A stretch of 40,554 nucleotides of DNA from Actinomycetes bacterium (GCA_025355665.1 JANXZF010000073.1:1-40554); one strand, 5' to 3'; shown: positions 1-8,330, counted from the stretch's first letter. Program-made: numbers and translations. The notes: generated by a model not told the origin, from the sequence alone.

Positions 1-638
1 AATTCGCGTAGCTCCGGTGCAGTAAATGCGGCATGCTCAGGACCTCGGCGGGCGCAGAGGATTACTTTGCGAATCGAACTCTTACGTAAAACTTCGAGTG
101 CATGATCTGCTGTATCTGTCTCGTCTAATTCGCTTGGCTCAAGGGCCAACATGCGCGCAACATCCATCGCCACATTGCCCGCACCAATGACCACGGCCGT
201 TTCACAATCAACGGGTACGACGAGGTCTTTGTAATCCGGGTGGCCGTTGTACCAAGGTACGAAGTCGGCGGCAGATATAGACCCGAAAAGCTCTTCGCCA
301 GGAATGCCCAACTTCTTTCCAAGAGAAGATCCAGTTGCGATCACGACTGCGTCGTACCTATCTATTAGGTCAGATGTGGCAACATCTGTTCCGAGTTCGA
401 CATTGGCAAAAAGCCGGAAGCTCTCGTCGTTTGCAACCTTCTCAAACACCTTGGATACGGTCTTAATTTTCGGATGATCCGGCGCAACGCCACTTCGGAC
501 TAGGCCCCATGGGGTTGGTAGACGTTCAATCATGTCGATTGCGAATGACTTTTCTTCGGTGGCCAAACTTTGCAACGCTTGCGCTGCGAAGTATCCGGCA
601 GGTCCTGCTCCAACAATTGCAATTCGAAAAGTAGGCAC
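1..638 (-). CDS. fprA: Ferredoxin/adrenodoxin-type NADP reductase, partial (C-terminus outside window)
   Basis: N-terminal 212 codons of an FAD- and NADPH-dependent ferredoxin reductase of the adrenodoxin reductase/FprA family, which moves electrons between NADP(H) and ferredoxin in the cytoplasm. The FAD-binding motif is GAGPAGYFAAQAL close to the N-terminus, followed by the family signature ERLPTPWGLVRSGVAPDHP, and then the NADP-binding GAGNVAMDVAR. The GTG start at 638 is forced because an in-frame TGA lies 9-7 nt upstream of it. A weak AGTAGGA precedes the start. The gene runs off the left edge, so the length cannot be compared with the usual 450 or so residues. Family assignment is firm; the redox partner is unknown. 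Confidence 0.88.
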   Translation of the reverse strand, partial: MPTFRIAIVGAGPAGYFAAQALQSLATEEKSFAIDMIERLPTPWGLVRSGVAPDHPKIKTVSKVFEKVANDESFRLFANVELGTDVATSDLIDRYDAVVIATGSSLGKKLGIPGEELFGSISAADFVPWYNGHPDYKDLVVPVDCETAVVIGAGNVAMDVARMLALEPSELDETDTADHALEVLRKSSIRKVILCARRGPEHAAFTAPELRE

Positions 639-826
639 GAGTCATCCTACTCACCAAGAAAAGCAATTTACTGCAACAGATTCTCTAAATTACCGACTAC
701 GGCTGGTTCCCCGACGACATAGTTGCTCCCGGCGATGGAAATGTGAACCGCGACACAACGTGTAGTTACTGCGGCTCGTGGGCTTTCACTTTCCTAAGAT
801 CCCACTGTCTGACGCAGTTCAATTTC

Positions 827-2038
827 TTAAGGATGCACACTGAGAGCATCAAGGTAGTAACGAATTTGGATCGCCGCTGCCGCACCCTCGCCGACTGCTG
901 AAGCTAGTTGCTTGGTTGAACCTCCGCGAACATCACCAGCCGCGAATACACCCGGCATATTCGTAAGAAAAGTGTGATCAGTAACAATAAACCCTCTCGC
1001 ATCCGTCGTGATCTGCCCAGATAGGAATCCTGTGTTGGGGTCCAGGCCGACGAAGATGAAGGCAGCCGAGGTTGGTAATTCGCTTTCAACGCCAGAAGTT
1101 TTATCACGCAAAGTCAACGATTCGATTTTGCCACCTTTGTCAGCATTAAATCGCACTACCTGAGTACTAGTCATTACACGCATTTTTGGATGAGCAAGGA
1201 CTTTGTCTTGCAAAAGTTTGCTGGCCGATAGAGATTGCCCTGATTGGACAACTGTGACTCTGTCAGCAAATTGGGTCAGGAAAAGCCCTTCCTCTAGACC
1301 GCTATTCCCGCCACCGACGACAACCACGTTGGCCGCGCCGGTATAGAAGGGTCCGTCACACGTTGCGCAAAAATGAATGCCCGCGCCAATTAGATCATCC
1401 TCTCCGAGAGCGCCGGTCCTTCTGTAAGTCGAGCCAGTTGCTACTAAGACCGCTTTTGCTTCGAGAGTTGATCCAGCGGAGGTTGCAACAAGAACTCGAT
1501 TTCCATCCTTTTTTAATGACGTCACCGATACCGCTTGAAGAATTTCAACGCCGTAGCGTTTGGCTTGTCGTGTAATCCGTTCGGCAAGATCCGCACCCGC
1601 TATCCCGTCCGGAAATCCCGGATAATTATCGAGGCGCTCTGTGATGCCCGCTTGACCACCTGGAACGGACTTCTCGATCACCAGAACTTTTGCGTTCTCC
1701 CGGGCTGCATAAATGGCCGTTGTAAGTCCAGTTGGGCCACCACCAACAATCACTACGTCATATTCTTCTGACTCTGCGGAACGATTGAGATTAAGGCGAT
1801 CTGCAAGTTCGTCGTTCGAGGGTTCTGCAAGGAAGGTTCCGTCGGGGAAGACGATCGTCGGGATTATTCGTTTGCCCCCATTTAGATTTTCCACCTCGAT
1901 GGTTTTTTCGGGGTTAGCTTCAAGATCAATCCATTGGTATGCAATTCGATTGCTACCTAGGAACTCCTTGGCTCTTCGGCAATCAGGACACCAGCTAGCG
2001 CCGTAAACAATTAAGTCTTCTCTGTTTGTGTTTTCCAT
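827..2038 (-). CDS. Glutaredoxin-thioredoxin reductase fusion protein
   Basis: About 403 residues. Residues 1-85 form a glutaredoxin/mycoredoxin-like domain with WCPDC (Cys17, Cys20) and a cis-proline region IIPTIVFPDG. From about residue 93 a complete thioredoxin reductase follows: FAD site GGGPTGL, redox pair CATC (Cys224, Cys227), NADPH site GGGNSGLEE and a C-terminal FAD segment GDVRGGSTKQ. An in-frame TTG at 2056 is possible, but the ATG at 2038 has AAAAAGG about 8 nt upstream and starts at the domain edge. Likely role: an NADPH-driven disulfide or mycothiol-linked reductase that carries its own thiol-transfer domain. A separate stand-alone trxB lies at 37789-38727. The actual substrate is not deducible. 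Confidence 0.87.
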   Translation of the reverse strand: MENTNREDLIVYGASWCPDCRRAKEFLGSNRIAYQWIDLEANPEKTIEVENLNGGKRIIPTIVFPDGTFLAEPSNDELADRLNLNRSAESEEYDVVIVGGGPTGLTTAIYAARENAKVLVIEKSVPGGQAGITERLDNYPGFPDGIAGADLAERITRQAKRYGVEILQAVSVTSLKKDGNRVLVATSAGSTLEAKAVLVATGSTYRRTGALGEDDLIGAGIHFCATCDGPFYTGAANVVVVGGGNSGLEEGLFLTQFADRVTVVQSGQSLSASKLLQDKVLAHPKMRVMTSTQVVRFNADKGGKIESLTLRDKTSGVESELPTSAAFIFVGLDPNTGFLSGQITTDARGFIVTDHTFLTNMPGVFAAGDVRGGSTKQLASAVGEGAAAAIQIRYYLDALSVHP

Positions 2039-2097
2039 GACCCATACCTTTTTCAAATTATCATTTGCATAGAACTAAATAAGTCAGAATTCACTCG

Positions 2098-2188
2098 CGG
2101 AGACGGGGGGATTTGAACCCCCGAGACCCTTTAAGGGGTCTACCTCATTAGCAGTGAGGCGCACTCGACCGGGCTATGCGACGTCTCC
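2098..2188 (-). tRNA. tRNA-Ser(GCU)
   Basis: Class II tRNA on the minus strand. Acceptor arms GGAGACG and CGTCTCC pair perfectly, with discriminator G. The anticodon arm is CCTCA-CTGCTAA-TGAGG (anticodon GCT), a long variable arm follows, and the T-arm contains GGTTCAAATCC. The 3' CCA is not encoded. Confidence 0.95.
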
Positions 2189-2279
2189 GAGTACTTGTGG
2201 AGTTTACAGGCAATTGTCGGAGTAAATCCCACGAACGACTTCTCCTTGCAAGCCATTATCGGGTGTGTACCCTAGGCAA

Positions 2280-3725
2280 ATGAGCGAAAAAGCAACCACA
2301 CCGGCTACAAGCAAGCGAGCACACGATCCAGCGCCTTCCGAGGCTTATGCCGCGTTGATGAAGACTGGCTGGGCGCAGTCTCCATTGCACGGAATATCTG
2401 TTGCCCCGGCTGTCCCCTGGTGTGTAGCACGTAGAGAGGCGCTCTCGCAAGCTTTCCCTGGAATTCGCCTCGTCATCCCCGCTGGTAATTTCAAGGTTCG
2501 AAGCAATGACTCCGACTACAACTTCAGACCTCATTCTGCATTCGTTTATTACACAGGAGTTGCAGGGGTTGAGGCCACCGCGGATGCGCTTCTGGTCATG
2601 GAGCCAAATGGCGTTGGACATCAACCATTGATGTACATCAACCCCCGTTCAACACGCGACACCGATGCTTTCTATCGCGATGCTCGCTACGGAGAACTCT
2701 GGGTTGGACGTCGTTTTACGACCGAGGAAGCGCAAGCACGTTACGAACTCGAAACGCGTCACGTAAATCTTCTTGCTGAACTTCTCGGAGATAAGACCGA
2801 AACGCTGCTTATTCGTGGAGAAGATAAATCCTTGGACGACAAAGTAAAGGTACATCCACGCGAAACGGAATTCCTAACTTTCACTTCTGGTGCTCGCATG
2901 CTCAAGGATAGGTACGAAATTGATGAAATGCAGGCCGCTTGCGACATCACCGCGCGTGGTTTCGCCGATGTTGTTCGTGTTTTGCCGGCAGCAGTAAATA
3001 CACCTCGTGGCGAACGCGTTATCGAATCCGCATTTTTTGGGCGAGCGCGCATTGAAGGCAATGACACTGGTTACAACACAATCGCCGCATCTGGATCGCA
3101 TGCTTGCACATTGCATTGGATTCGAAATGACGGTGATGTGAAACTTGGAGAATTACTTCTGCTAGATGCCGGTGCCGAGAGAGATTCGTATTACACGGCA
3201 GACGTAACTCGCACATTGCCAGTCAGTGGGAAGTTCTCTCCTGCACAGCGCTCTTTATACATGCTGGTTTACGAAGCGCAAAAGGCTGGCTTCGAAGCGG
3301 TCAAGCCTGGAGCGGATTGGACCGACATCAACGAAGCGTCTCAACGAGTTCTTGCTCAAGGGCTGGCTGATATGGGAGTTCTCAGTGTCAGTGCAGAAGA
3401 ATCCCTTCAACCCGATTCTGGTTTGCATCGACGCTGGACGCTTCATGGAGTAAGCCACATGCTCGGACTTGATGTTCACGATTGTTCTCAGGCGAGAAAG
3501 GACCAGTACGCCGAAGGAACATTGAAGGTCGGCATGGTCCTAACGGTAGAGCCGGGTCTGTACATCCAGCCAGATGATGAGCTCTTTGCACCCGAATTCC
3601 GAGGTATCGGTATAAGGATCGAAGATGATGTGGTTGTCACAGAGGATGGCTGCAGAATCTTGAGCAACTCACTTCCTCGCCACCCCGATGAAATCGAAGC
3701 GTGGATGGCTTCTCTACTTAACTAG
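2280..3725 (+). CDS. pepP: M24-family Xaa-Pro aminopeptidase
   Basis: About 481-residue aminopeptidase P type metallopeptidase, which removes N-terminal residues preceding proline; cytoplasmic. The N-terminal half carries the AMP_N-like HSAFVYYTGV segment. The C-terminal half has the pita-bread metal site: LLLDAGAERDSYYTADVTR (two Asp ligands), HMLGLDVHD (His), LTVEPGLYI (Glu) and GIGIRIEDDVVV (Glu). All five metal ligands appear present. The ATG at 2280 follows CCCTAGGCAA; an in-frame GTG at 2265 would add five residues. It is the only plus-strand protein gene in the first 12.8 kb, and its last 12 bp overlap the 3' end of the convergent crcB. Confidence 0.92.
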   Translation: MSEKATTPATSKRAHDPAPSEAYAALMKTGWAQSPLHGISVAPAVPWCVARREALSQAFPGIRLVIPAGNFKVRSNDSDYNFRPHSAFVYYTGVAGVEATADALLVMEPNGVGHQPLMYINPRSTRDTDAFYRDARYGELWVGRRFTTEEAQARYELETRHVNLLAELLGDKTETLLIRGEDKSLDDKVKVHPRETEFLTFTSGARMLKDRYEIDEMQAACDITARGFADVVRVLPAAVNTPRGERVIESAFFGRARIEGNDTGYNTIAASGSHACTLHWIRNDGDVKLGELLLLDAGAERDSYYTADVTRTLPVSGKFSPAQRSLYMLVYEAQKAGFEAVKPGADWTDINEASQRVLAQGLADMGVLSVSAEESLQPDSGLHRRWTLHGVSHMLGLDVHDCSQARKDQYAEGTLKVGMVLTVEPGLYIQPDDELFAPEFRGIGIRIEDDVVVTEDGCRILSNSLPRHPDEIEAWMASLLN

Positions 3726-4052
3726 TTGCGTTCCTAACCAAGCAGCACCAAGTCCGAGCGTAAGAGATATCAGCAAGTTCGCTGTCGCGCTTTTGTACTT
3801 CTTGAGTTCAAATTCGAGGTAGAGATCGAGCATGAACGTCGACCATGTCGTAAATGCACCGGCGAATCCCAGCGCTACTAATGCCTTAACGTTATCGCCA
3901 GAACCAACGCTTAGCCCGATGATAAATGATCCGGAAACATTGATTGCCGACATTCCGTAAGGGTACTTAATGTATTTCCTAAGACTTATGTCCGTTAAGT
4001 AACGAAGAGGTGCCCCAATTGCAGCGCCAACAACCACTAGAAGAAATTTCAT
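3714..4052 (-). CDS. crcB: Fluoride channel CrcB/FluC, second copy
   Basis: 112-residue four-helix membrane protein of the Fluc fluoride-export family. Visible features: the N-terminal GAAIGAPLRY motif, an Asn-bearing helix (SAINVSGSFIIG), and the signature GFAGAFTTWSTF. Its ATG overlaps the stop of the upstream crcB copy (ATGA), so the two are translationally coupled. Tandem crcB pairs are known to form heterodimeric channels in Gram-positive bacteria. The 3' end overlaps the end of the convergent aminopeptidase gene by 12 bp. Confidence 0.92.
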   Translation of the reverse strand: MKFLLVVVGAAIGAPLRYLTDISLRKYIKYPYGMSAINVSGSFIIGLSVGSGDNVKALVALGFAGAFTTWSTFMLDLYLEFELKKYKSATANLLISLTLGLGAAWLGTQLVK

Positions 4053-4402
4053 GCCTTCACCGCAATGAGCTTGCGAGCGATCGGAATTGTTATTGCAACA
4101 AGTAGCAGACTTAAGACAAGCGTTTCGACCAAGTAGACAAACCCACCACTAGTTGAATGAACGGTCTGCAATGCAACCGATGAAAAGGTTGTCAGGCCTC
4201 CACAGAAACCAGGTAGCAGCAGATGGCGCATGGAATCACTGCCATGGTGCTCCATAAGCACAATGAAAAATGATGCGAACAACACGCCAAGTATATTTGC
4301 CGCCAGCGTCCCCGCACGATTACCGTTGAAAGCAAGGGACAAGCCCCATCGAAGTAGCGAGCCTAAAATTCCACCCAGTGCGACCCAGCGAGCCGCTTTC
4401 AG
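4049..4402 (-). CDS. crcB: Fluoride channel CrcB/FluC, first copy, with apparent non-AUG start
   Basis: Fluc family membrane protein with NILG and the signature GFCGGLTTFSSV. The first standard start codon in this frame (TTG at 4342) would delete the first helix. Reading upstream gives a perfect CrcB N-terminus, LKAARWVALGGILGSLLRWG, before any stop. No ATG, GTG or TTG occurs between the upstream in-frame TAG and that segment. The only start options are CTG at 4402 or ATT at 4405. Both sit 7-10 nt after an AAGAAGG ribosome-binding site and overlap the stop of the upstream holin-like gene (CTGA). With CTG the product is 117 residues, the family's usual size. The start codon identity is an inference. 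Confidence 0.85.
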   Translation of the reverse strand: MKAARWVALGGILGSLLRWGLSLAFNGNRAGTLAANILGVLFASFFIVLMEHHGSDSMRHLLLPGFCGGLTTFSSVALQTVHSTSGGFVYLVETLVLSLLLVAITIPIARKLIAVKA

Positions 4403-4752
4403 AATGGCGTAGCCTTCTTGTACACCCCACGAAGCACACTGCTCACGATACTAATGATCAAACTTGCAAAGAGCGCGGTCCAAAAATCCTTAATATCTAA
4501 TTTGGAGCTCCACCTCGCGGTCAGTTCAAGCATGGCCGCATTGATAACCCAGATGAATAGACCGAAGGTGATCAGAGTGACCGGGAAAGTAAGAACCTTC
4601 ACGATCGAGCCGAGGACGGCGTTAATGAGCCCAAAAAGAAGGGCGACCCACAGGTAAGTTCGAGCACCACCGTGGACAGTAATTCCAGGAACGACCGCAG
4701 TCGCGGCCCACATTGCAATTGCTAGAGCTATCCAACGAAGAATCAAACGCAT
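4399..4752 (-). CDS. Phage-holin-family-4 type small membrane protein (cellular)
   Basis: 117 residues with four hydrophobic segments (about 5-22, 32-50, 55-76 and 88-108), matching the small membrane proteins grouped as phage_holin_4_2 (Mycobacterium-type membrane protein). Despite the family name, nothing phage-like surrounds it. It sits 3 nt after sdhB and overlaps the start of the first crcB, so it is probably in the sdh transcript. Function is unknown. Confidence 0.8.
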   Translation of the reverse strand: MRLILRWIALAIAMWAATAVVPGITVHGGARTYLWVALLFGLINAVLGSIVKVLTFPVTLITFGLFIWVINAAMLELTARWSSKLDIKDFWTALFASLIISIVSSVLRGVYKKATPF

Positions 4753-4755
4753 GTA

Positions 4756-5526
4756 TTAAACAATACCCTCGCGTTTGCTGATTTTGCTGCCCAACCACCG
4801 AAGCGGATCGTATTTGACGTCAACAACGCGCTCTTTCATAGGAATGATCGCGTTGTCAGTGATTCGGATGTGCTCGGGGCAGACCTCGGTGCAGCACTTG
4901 GTTATGTTGCACATCCCCAGGCCGTGCTTCTCCTGAGCGGTCTGTTTGCGATTCTTCAAGATATCCAGTGGGTGCATATCCAACTCGGCGATACGGATGA
5001 AGAAACGCGGTCCAGCAAAAGACTTTTTGTTCTCCTCGTGGTCACGGATGACGTGGCAAGTGTCTTGACAAAGGAAGCACTCGATGCACTTTCGAAATTC
5101 TTGGCTGCGTTCGACATCCACTTGTTGCATCCGGAACTCGCCGGGTTTCAAATCGGCTGGAGGCTCAAAGGCAGGAACTTCCATGGCCTTCTTGAAGTTG
5201 AAGGAAACATCGGTAACCAAATCTCGGATGACAGGGAAAGCGCGAAGGGGTGTGACCGTGATGGTTTCGCCCTCTTCAAACATATTCATGCGAGTCATGC
5301 AGGCAAGACGAGGCTTGCCGTTGATCTCCATCGAACACGATCCGCACTTGCCTGCCTTGCAGTTCCAGCGAACTGCCAAGTCAGACATCTGCGTCGCCTG
5401 AACGCGGTGAATAATGTCGAGAACAACTTCGCCTTCATTTGCTTCAACTTCTACGTCTTGCAGTGCGCCGTCTTTGGAATCTCCACGCCAAATGCGAAGT
5501 TTGACCATCTTTTTGATCGCGCTCAC
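4756..5526 (-). CDS. sdhB: Succinate dehydrogenase iron-sulfur subunit
   Basis: 256-residue electron-transfer subunit of succinate dehydrogenase. It carries electrons from the FAD of SdhA to menaquinone at the inner face of the membrane. The N-terminal plant-type 2Fe-2S site is CKAGKCGSC...C; the C-terminal bacterial-type sites are CIECFLCQDTC and CNITKCCTEVCP, ligands for the 4Fe-4S and 3Fe-4S clusters. The GTG start at 5526 overlaps the sdhA stop (GTGA) and has GGAGG about 9 nt upstream. Part of the sdhC-sdhA-sdhB operon; most like the mycobacterial Sdh1 iron-sulfur subunit. Confidence 0.95.
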   Translation of the reverse strand: MSAIKKMVKLRIWRGDSKDGALQDVEVEANEGEVVLDIIHRVQATQMSDLAVRWNCKAGKCGSCSMEINGKPRLACMTRMNMFEEGETITVTPLRAFPVIRDLVTDVSFNFKKAMEVPAFEPPADLKPGEFRMQQVDVERSQEFRKCIECFLCQDTCHVIRDHEENKKSFAGPRFFIRIAELDMHPLDILKNRKQTAQEKHGLGMCNITKCCTEVCPEHIRITDNAIIPMKERVVDVKYDPLRWLGSKISKREGIV

Positions 5527-7412
5527 TTTGCACCGCCTTCCTGTGCAGTCATTTCCTCAGGTGTCATGTACTTTTCGAGCTCATGCGGATCAAAGAGATC
5601 AAAGAGCTCTTTTGGCATGCTCGGCAACTTCTGTGTTACTGCCGTGACCTTTGAGCCATCCCATGTGCAAATTGAATTAACTTGACGCCACTTGGCATCC
5701 ATTTTTGGGAAATCATCACGGGTGTGACCGCCTCGAGACTCTTCGCGTTGGAGAGCTGCGCGCGCGATGCATTCAGAAACCAACAGCATGTTGTCGAGAT
5801 CCAATGCAAGATGGAATCCTGGATTGAACTCGCGTCCACCTTCGGCTTTGGCTTTGTCAGCGCGAATTCGAAGAGCCGCCAACTTAACAAGTGCTTCTTC
5901 CAGTTCAACGCGTGTACGGATAATGCCGACAAGATCATTGGTTGTCTGTTGCAGTTCAGCGTGAACCGTGTATGGGTTTTCATCCCCGGCGCGCGTAAAT
6001 GGTGCATTTAGGCGATCACTGGCCGCCTTAACACTGGAGTCGGAAACACTGGCAGCGCCGTTTTGCTTCACATACACAGCCGCTCCTGCTCCTGCTCGAC
6101 GACCGAATACAAGAAGGTCAGAGAGTGAATTTCCGCCGAGTCGGTTAGAGCCGTGCATTCCACCGGCAACTTCGCCTGCGGCAAATAATCCGGGAACTTC
6201 CACTGCGGCTTCCGTGTCGGGATCGACTTCGACTCCACCCATTACATAGTGACATGTGGGTCCAACTTCCATTGGACTCTCCGTAATATCAACGTCAGCA
6301 AGTTCTTTAAATTGATGCCACATGCTTGGCAACTTCTTACGAATCACATCGGCAGGAAGTCGCTTTGAGACATCTAGGAAGACCCCGCCATGAGGTGATC
6401 CGCGCCCTGCTTTAACTTCAGAGTTGATTGCGCGGGCTACTTCGTCGCGAGGAAGCAACTCTGGCGGGCGACGGTTGTTGGCTTGATCGTTGTACCAACG
6501 GTCACCTTCTGCCTCATTGTCTGCATATTTATCCTTGAAAACCTCCGGAATGTAGTTGAACATGAAGCGAATACCGTCAGAGTTGGTAAGGACGCCGCCA
6601 TCGCCACGAACAGACTCGGTGACAAGTAACCCCCGAACTGAAGGAGGCCAAACCATTCCGGTTGGATGGAACTGCACGAACTCCATGTCCTTAAGTCGAC
6701 CACCAGCCTTCAAAACTAATGCGTGGCCGTCTCCTGTACCTTCCCAAGAATTACTTGTTACTTTAAATGATTTCCCAATGCCTCCAGTCGCAACTACAAC
6801 GGCAGGTGCCTGGAAAAGAACTTCGTTGCCATTCTCGCGCCAATATCCGTAGGCACCTGCAACTTTTCCATTCTCTTTAAGAATTTCGGTAATCGTCAAT
6901 TCTGCAAAAACTTTGATATGACTTTCAGCATCGCCATGGTCACGCGCATCTTTTTGCTGCAACGCAACAATTCGCTGCTGCATTGTGCGAATGAGTTCAA
7001 GACCCGTGCGGTCACCAACGTGAGCTAGTCGGGGATATTCGTGACCACCGAAGTTACGTTGGCTGATCTTTCCTTCTGGCGTGCGATCAAAGAGCGCGCC
7101 CCACGTTTCAAGTTCCCACACTCGATCTGGTGATTCCTTGGCGTGCAATTCGGCCATGCGCCAGTGATTGAGGAATTTTCCTCCGCGCATCGTGTCGCGA
7201 AAGTGCACCATCCAGTTATCGTCAGAATTGACGTTACCCATTGACGCAGAAACGCCCCCCTCGGCCATAACAGTATGGGCCTTGCCAAAGAGGGACTTGC
7301 AGATAATGGCCACACGAAGGCCTGCTTCACGCGCTTCAACTGCCGCTCGAAGTCCAGCACCGCCGGCACCAATCACTACAACGTCGTATTCGTGCTTCTC
7401 TACATTAGTCAT
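5523..7412 (-). CDS. sdhA: Succinate dehydrogenase flavoprotein subunit
   Basis: About 629-residue flavoprotein that oxidises succinate to fumarate in the TCA cycle. FAD-binding GAGGAGLRAA lies near residues 15-24; the covalent FAD histidine is in KAHTVMAEGG (His46). Substrate-binding segments include QFHPTGM, the catalytic-arginine region RLGGNSLSDL and the late HGSNR. The ATG at 7412 has GGGGAG 7 nt upstream; an in-frame GTG at 7430 would add six residues. It lies 21 nt after sdhC and overlaps sdhB by 4 nt. Confidence 0.95.
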   Translation of the reverse strand: MTNVEKHEYDVVVIGAGGAGLRAAVEAREAGLRVAIICKSLFGKAHTVMAEGGVSASMGNVNSDDNWMVHFRDTMRGGKFLNHWRMAELHAKESPDRVWELETWGALFDRTPEGKISQRNFGGHEYPRLAHVGDRTGLELIRTMQQRIVALQQKDARDHGDAESHIKVFAELTITEILKENGKVAGAYGYWRENGNEVLFQAPAVVVATGGIGKSFKVTSNSWEGTGDGHALVLKAGGRLKDMEFVQFHPTGMVWPPSVRGLLVTESVRGDGGVLTNSDGIRFMFNYIPEVFKDKYADNEAEGDRWYNDQANNRRPPELLPRDEVARAINSEVKAGRGSPHGGVFLDVSKRLPADVIRKKLPSMWHQFKELADVDITESPMEVGPTCHYVMGGVEVDPDTEAAVEVPGLFAAGEVAGGMHGSNRLGGNSLSDLLVFGRRAGAGAAVYVKQNGAASVSDSSVKAASDRLNAPFTRAGDENPYTVHAELQQTTNDLVGIIRTRVELEEALVKLAALRIRADKAKAEGGREFNPGFHLALDLDNMLLVSECIARAALQREESRGGHTRDDFPKMDAKWRQVNSICTWDGSKVTAVTQKLPSMPKELFDLFDPHELEKYMTPEEMTAQEGGAK

Positions 7413-7433
7413 CTCGTGGCTCCCCGTCACTTA

Positions 7434-8234
7434 TTAAAAGAAGTAGAAGTTCGTGATCGAACCCGATGCGACAAAACGAACATAGACATCGGCAAGAGCA
7501 ACGCCGAACAGTGAGACCCAAGCGAAATTGGCGTGCTTGTGGTTGAGGATGGAGACCCAGGTCCACAACTTGTAGCGAAGGGGGTGCTTAGAGAAGTGCT
7601 TTAGTCTCCCGCCGATTGTGTGGCGGCATGTGTGGCATGAGGCCGAATAGAGCCAGAGCAGAGTGGCGTTGGTGAGCAGGACCAAAGTGCCAACACTCAT
7701 GTGGCCCCATTGGCCTTGCGCATTACGGAAAGCCAGAATCGCATCAATGGACAAAATTACGTTGAAGACTAGTCCGGCGAAGAAGAACCATCTATGGCCG
7801 TTCTGCAAAATCAATGGCGCCTTTGTCTCGCCCGTATATTTTGAGTGAGGTTCTGCAACTGCGCATGCTGGCGGTGACTGCCAGAAGGAACGGTAATAGG
7901 CCTTGCGGTAGTAGTAACACGTCATGCGGAAACCAAGTGGGAAAATCAAAATCAGTAATGCCGGAGAAATTGCCATCCCGAAAAGTGCAATCGTTCCAAA
8001 TGGGTGTCCAAGGAGTGATGCACCTTCTGGACATCTCGACGTCAAACACGGTGAATAGAATGGTGAGATCAGCGGCTCGGCAAAATAATTCTTCGCCTCA
8101 AATGCTCGGAAGCTTGCATAGACAACGAAGGACGCGAGTACTGCCACGGTGATCGCGGGCTGCAACCACCAGCGGTCGGTGCGCAGGGTGCGCTCCGAGA
8201 TCTTGGCTCTTGTGCTTGAGAAAACTCCAGACAT
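7434..8234 (-). CDS. sdhC: Succinate dehydrogenase membrane anchor, Sdh1 type
   Basis: 266-residue polytopic membrane protein with about five hydrophobic helices (about 26-42, 78-100, 148-170, 178-197 and 233-255). It resembles the single large anchor of mycobacterial Sdh1 rather than the two small SdhC/SdhD subunits. It has conspicuous Cys/His residues: Cys63, Cys68, Cys106, Cys124 and the cluster CHTCRH at 200-205. A membrane-embedded Rieske-type 2Fe-2S cluster has been reported for mycobacterial Sdh1; CHTCRH is a plausible ligand site here (inference from memory). The ATG is preceded by AAAAGGAG with good spacing. First gene of the sdh-crcB run. Confidence 0.87.
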   Translation of the reverse strand: MSGVFSSTRAKISERTLRTDRWWLQPAITVAVLASFVVYASFRAFEAKNYFAEPLISPFYSPCLTSRCPEGASLLGHPFGTIALFGMAISPALLILIFPLGFRMTCYYYRKAYYRSFWQSPPACAVAEPHSKYTGETKAPLILQNGHRWFFFAGLVFNVILSIDAILAFRNAQGQWGHMSVGTLVLLTNATLLWLYSASCHTCRHTIGGRLKHFSKHPLRYKLWTWVSILNHKHANFAWVSLFGVALADVYVRFVASGSITNFYFF

Positions 8235-8314
8235 GCGGAAACTCCTTTTGGCTGGCCTTGAGCCGAGCGCGATAAGGAGAAGTCAACCGCCCTAAGGGTT
8301 GCCTGACCAGCCAT

Positions 8315-8330
8315 ACCAGGGCGTACTGGT
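8315..8330. promoter_or_regulatory. Inverted repeat in the sdh leader, possible operator
   Basis: ACCAG-N6-CTGGT, a perfect 5-bp inverted repeat, lies about 80 bp upstream of the sdhC start. A further ACCAG half-site lies at about 8306-8310. The 8235-8450 gap otherwise shows no clear promoter hexamers. Regulator unknown; chance occurrence is possible. Confidence 0.25.

Noticed and set aside
4399-4752. Prophage remnant suggested by a holin-family protein
   Set aside because: The family is mostly cellular in Actinobacteria; no other phage gene, attachment site or composition shift is present.
3714-4756. Fluoride riboswitch for crcB
   Set aside because: The upstream genes leave at most 3 nt of non-coding sequence, so no leader exists to hold one.
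4870-5685. 271-codon plus-strand open frame
   Set aside because: Fully antisense to sdhB and the end of sdhA, with no recognisable domain. Typical shadow frame of strongly coding minus-strand genes.
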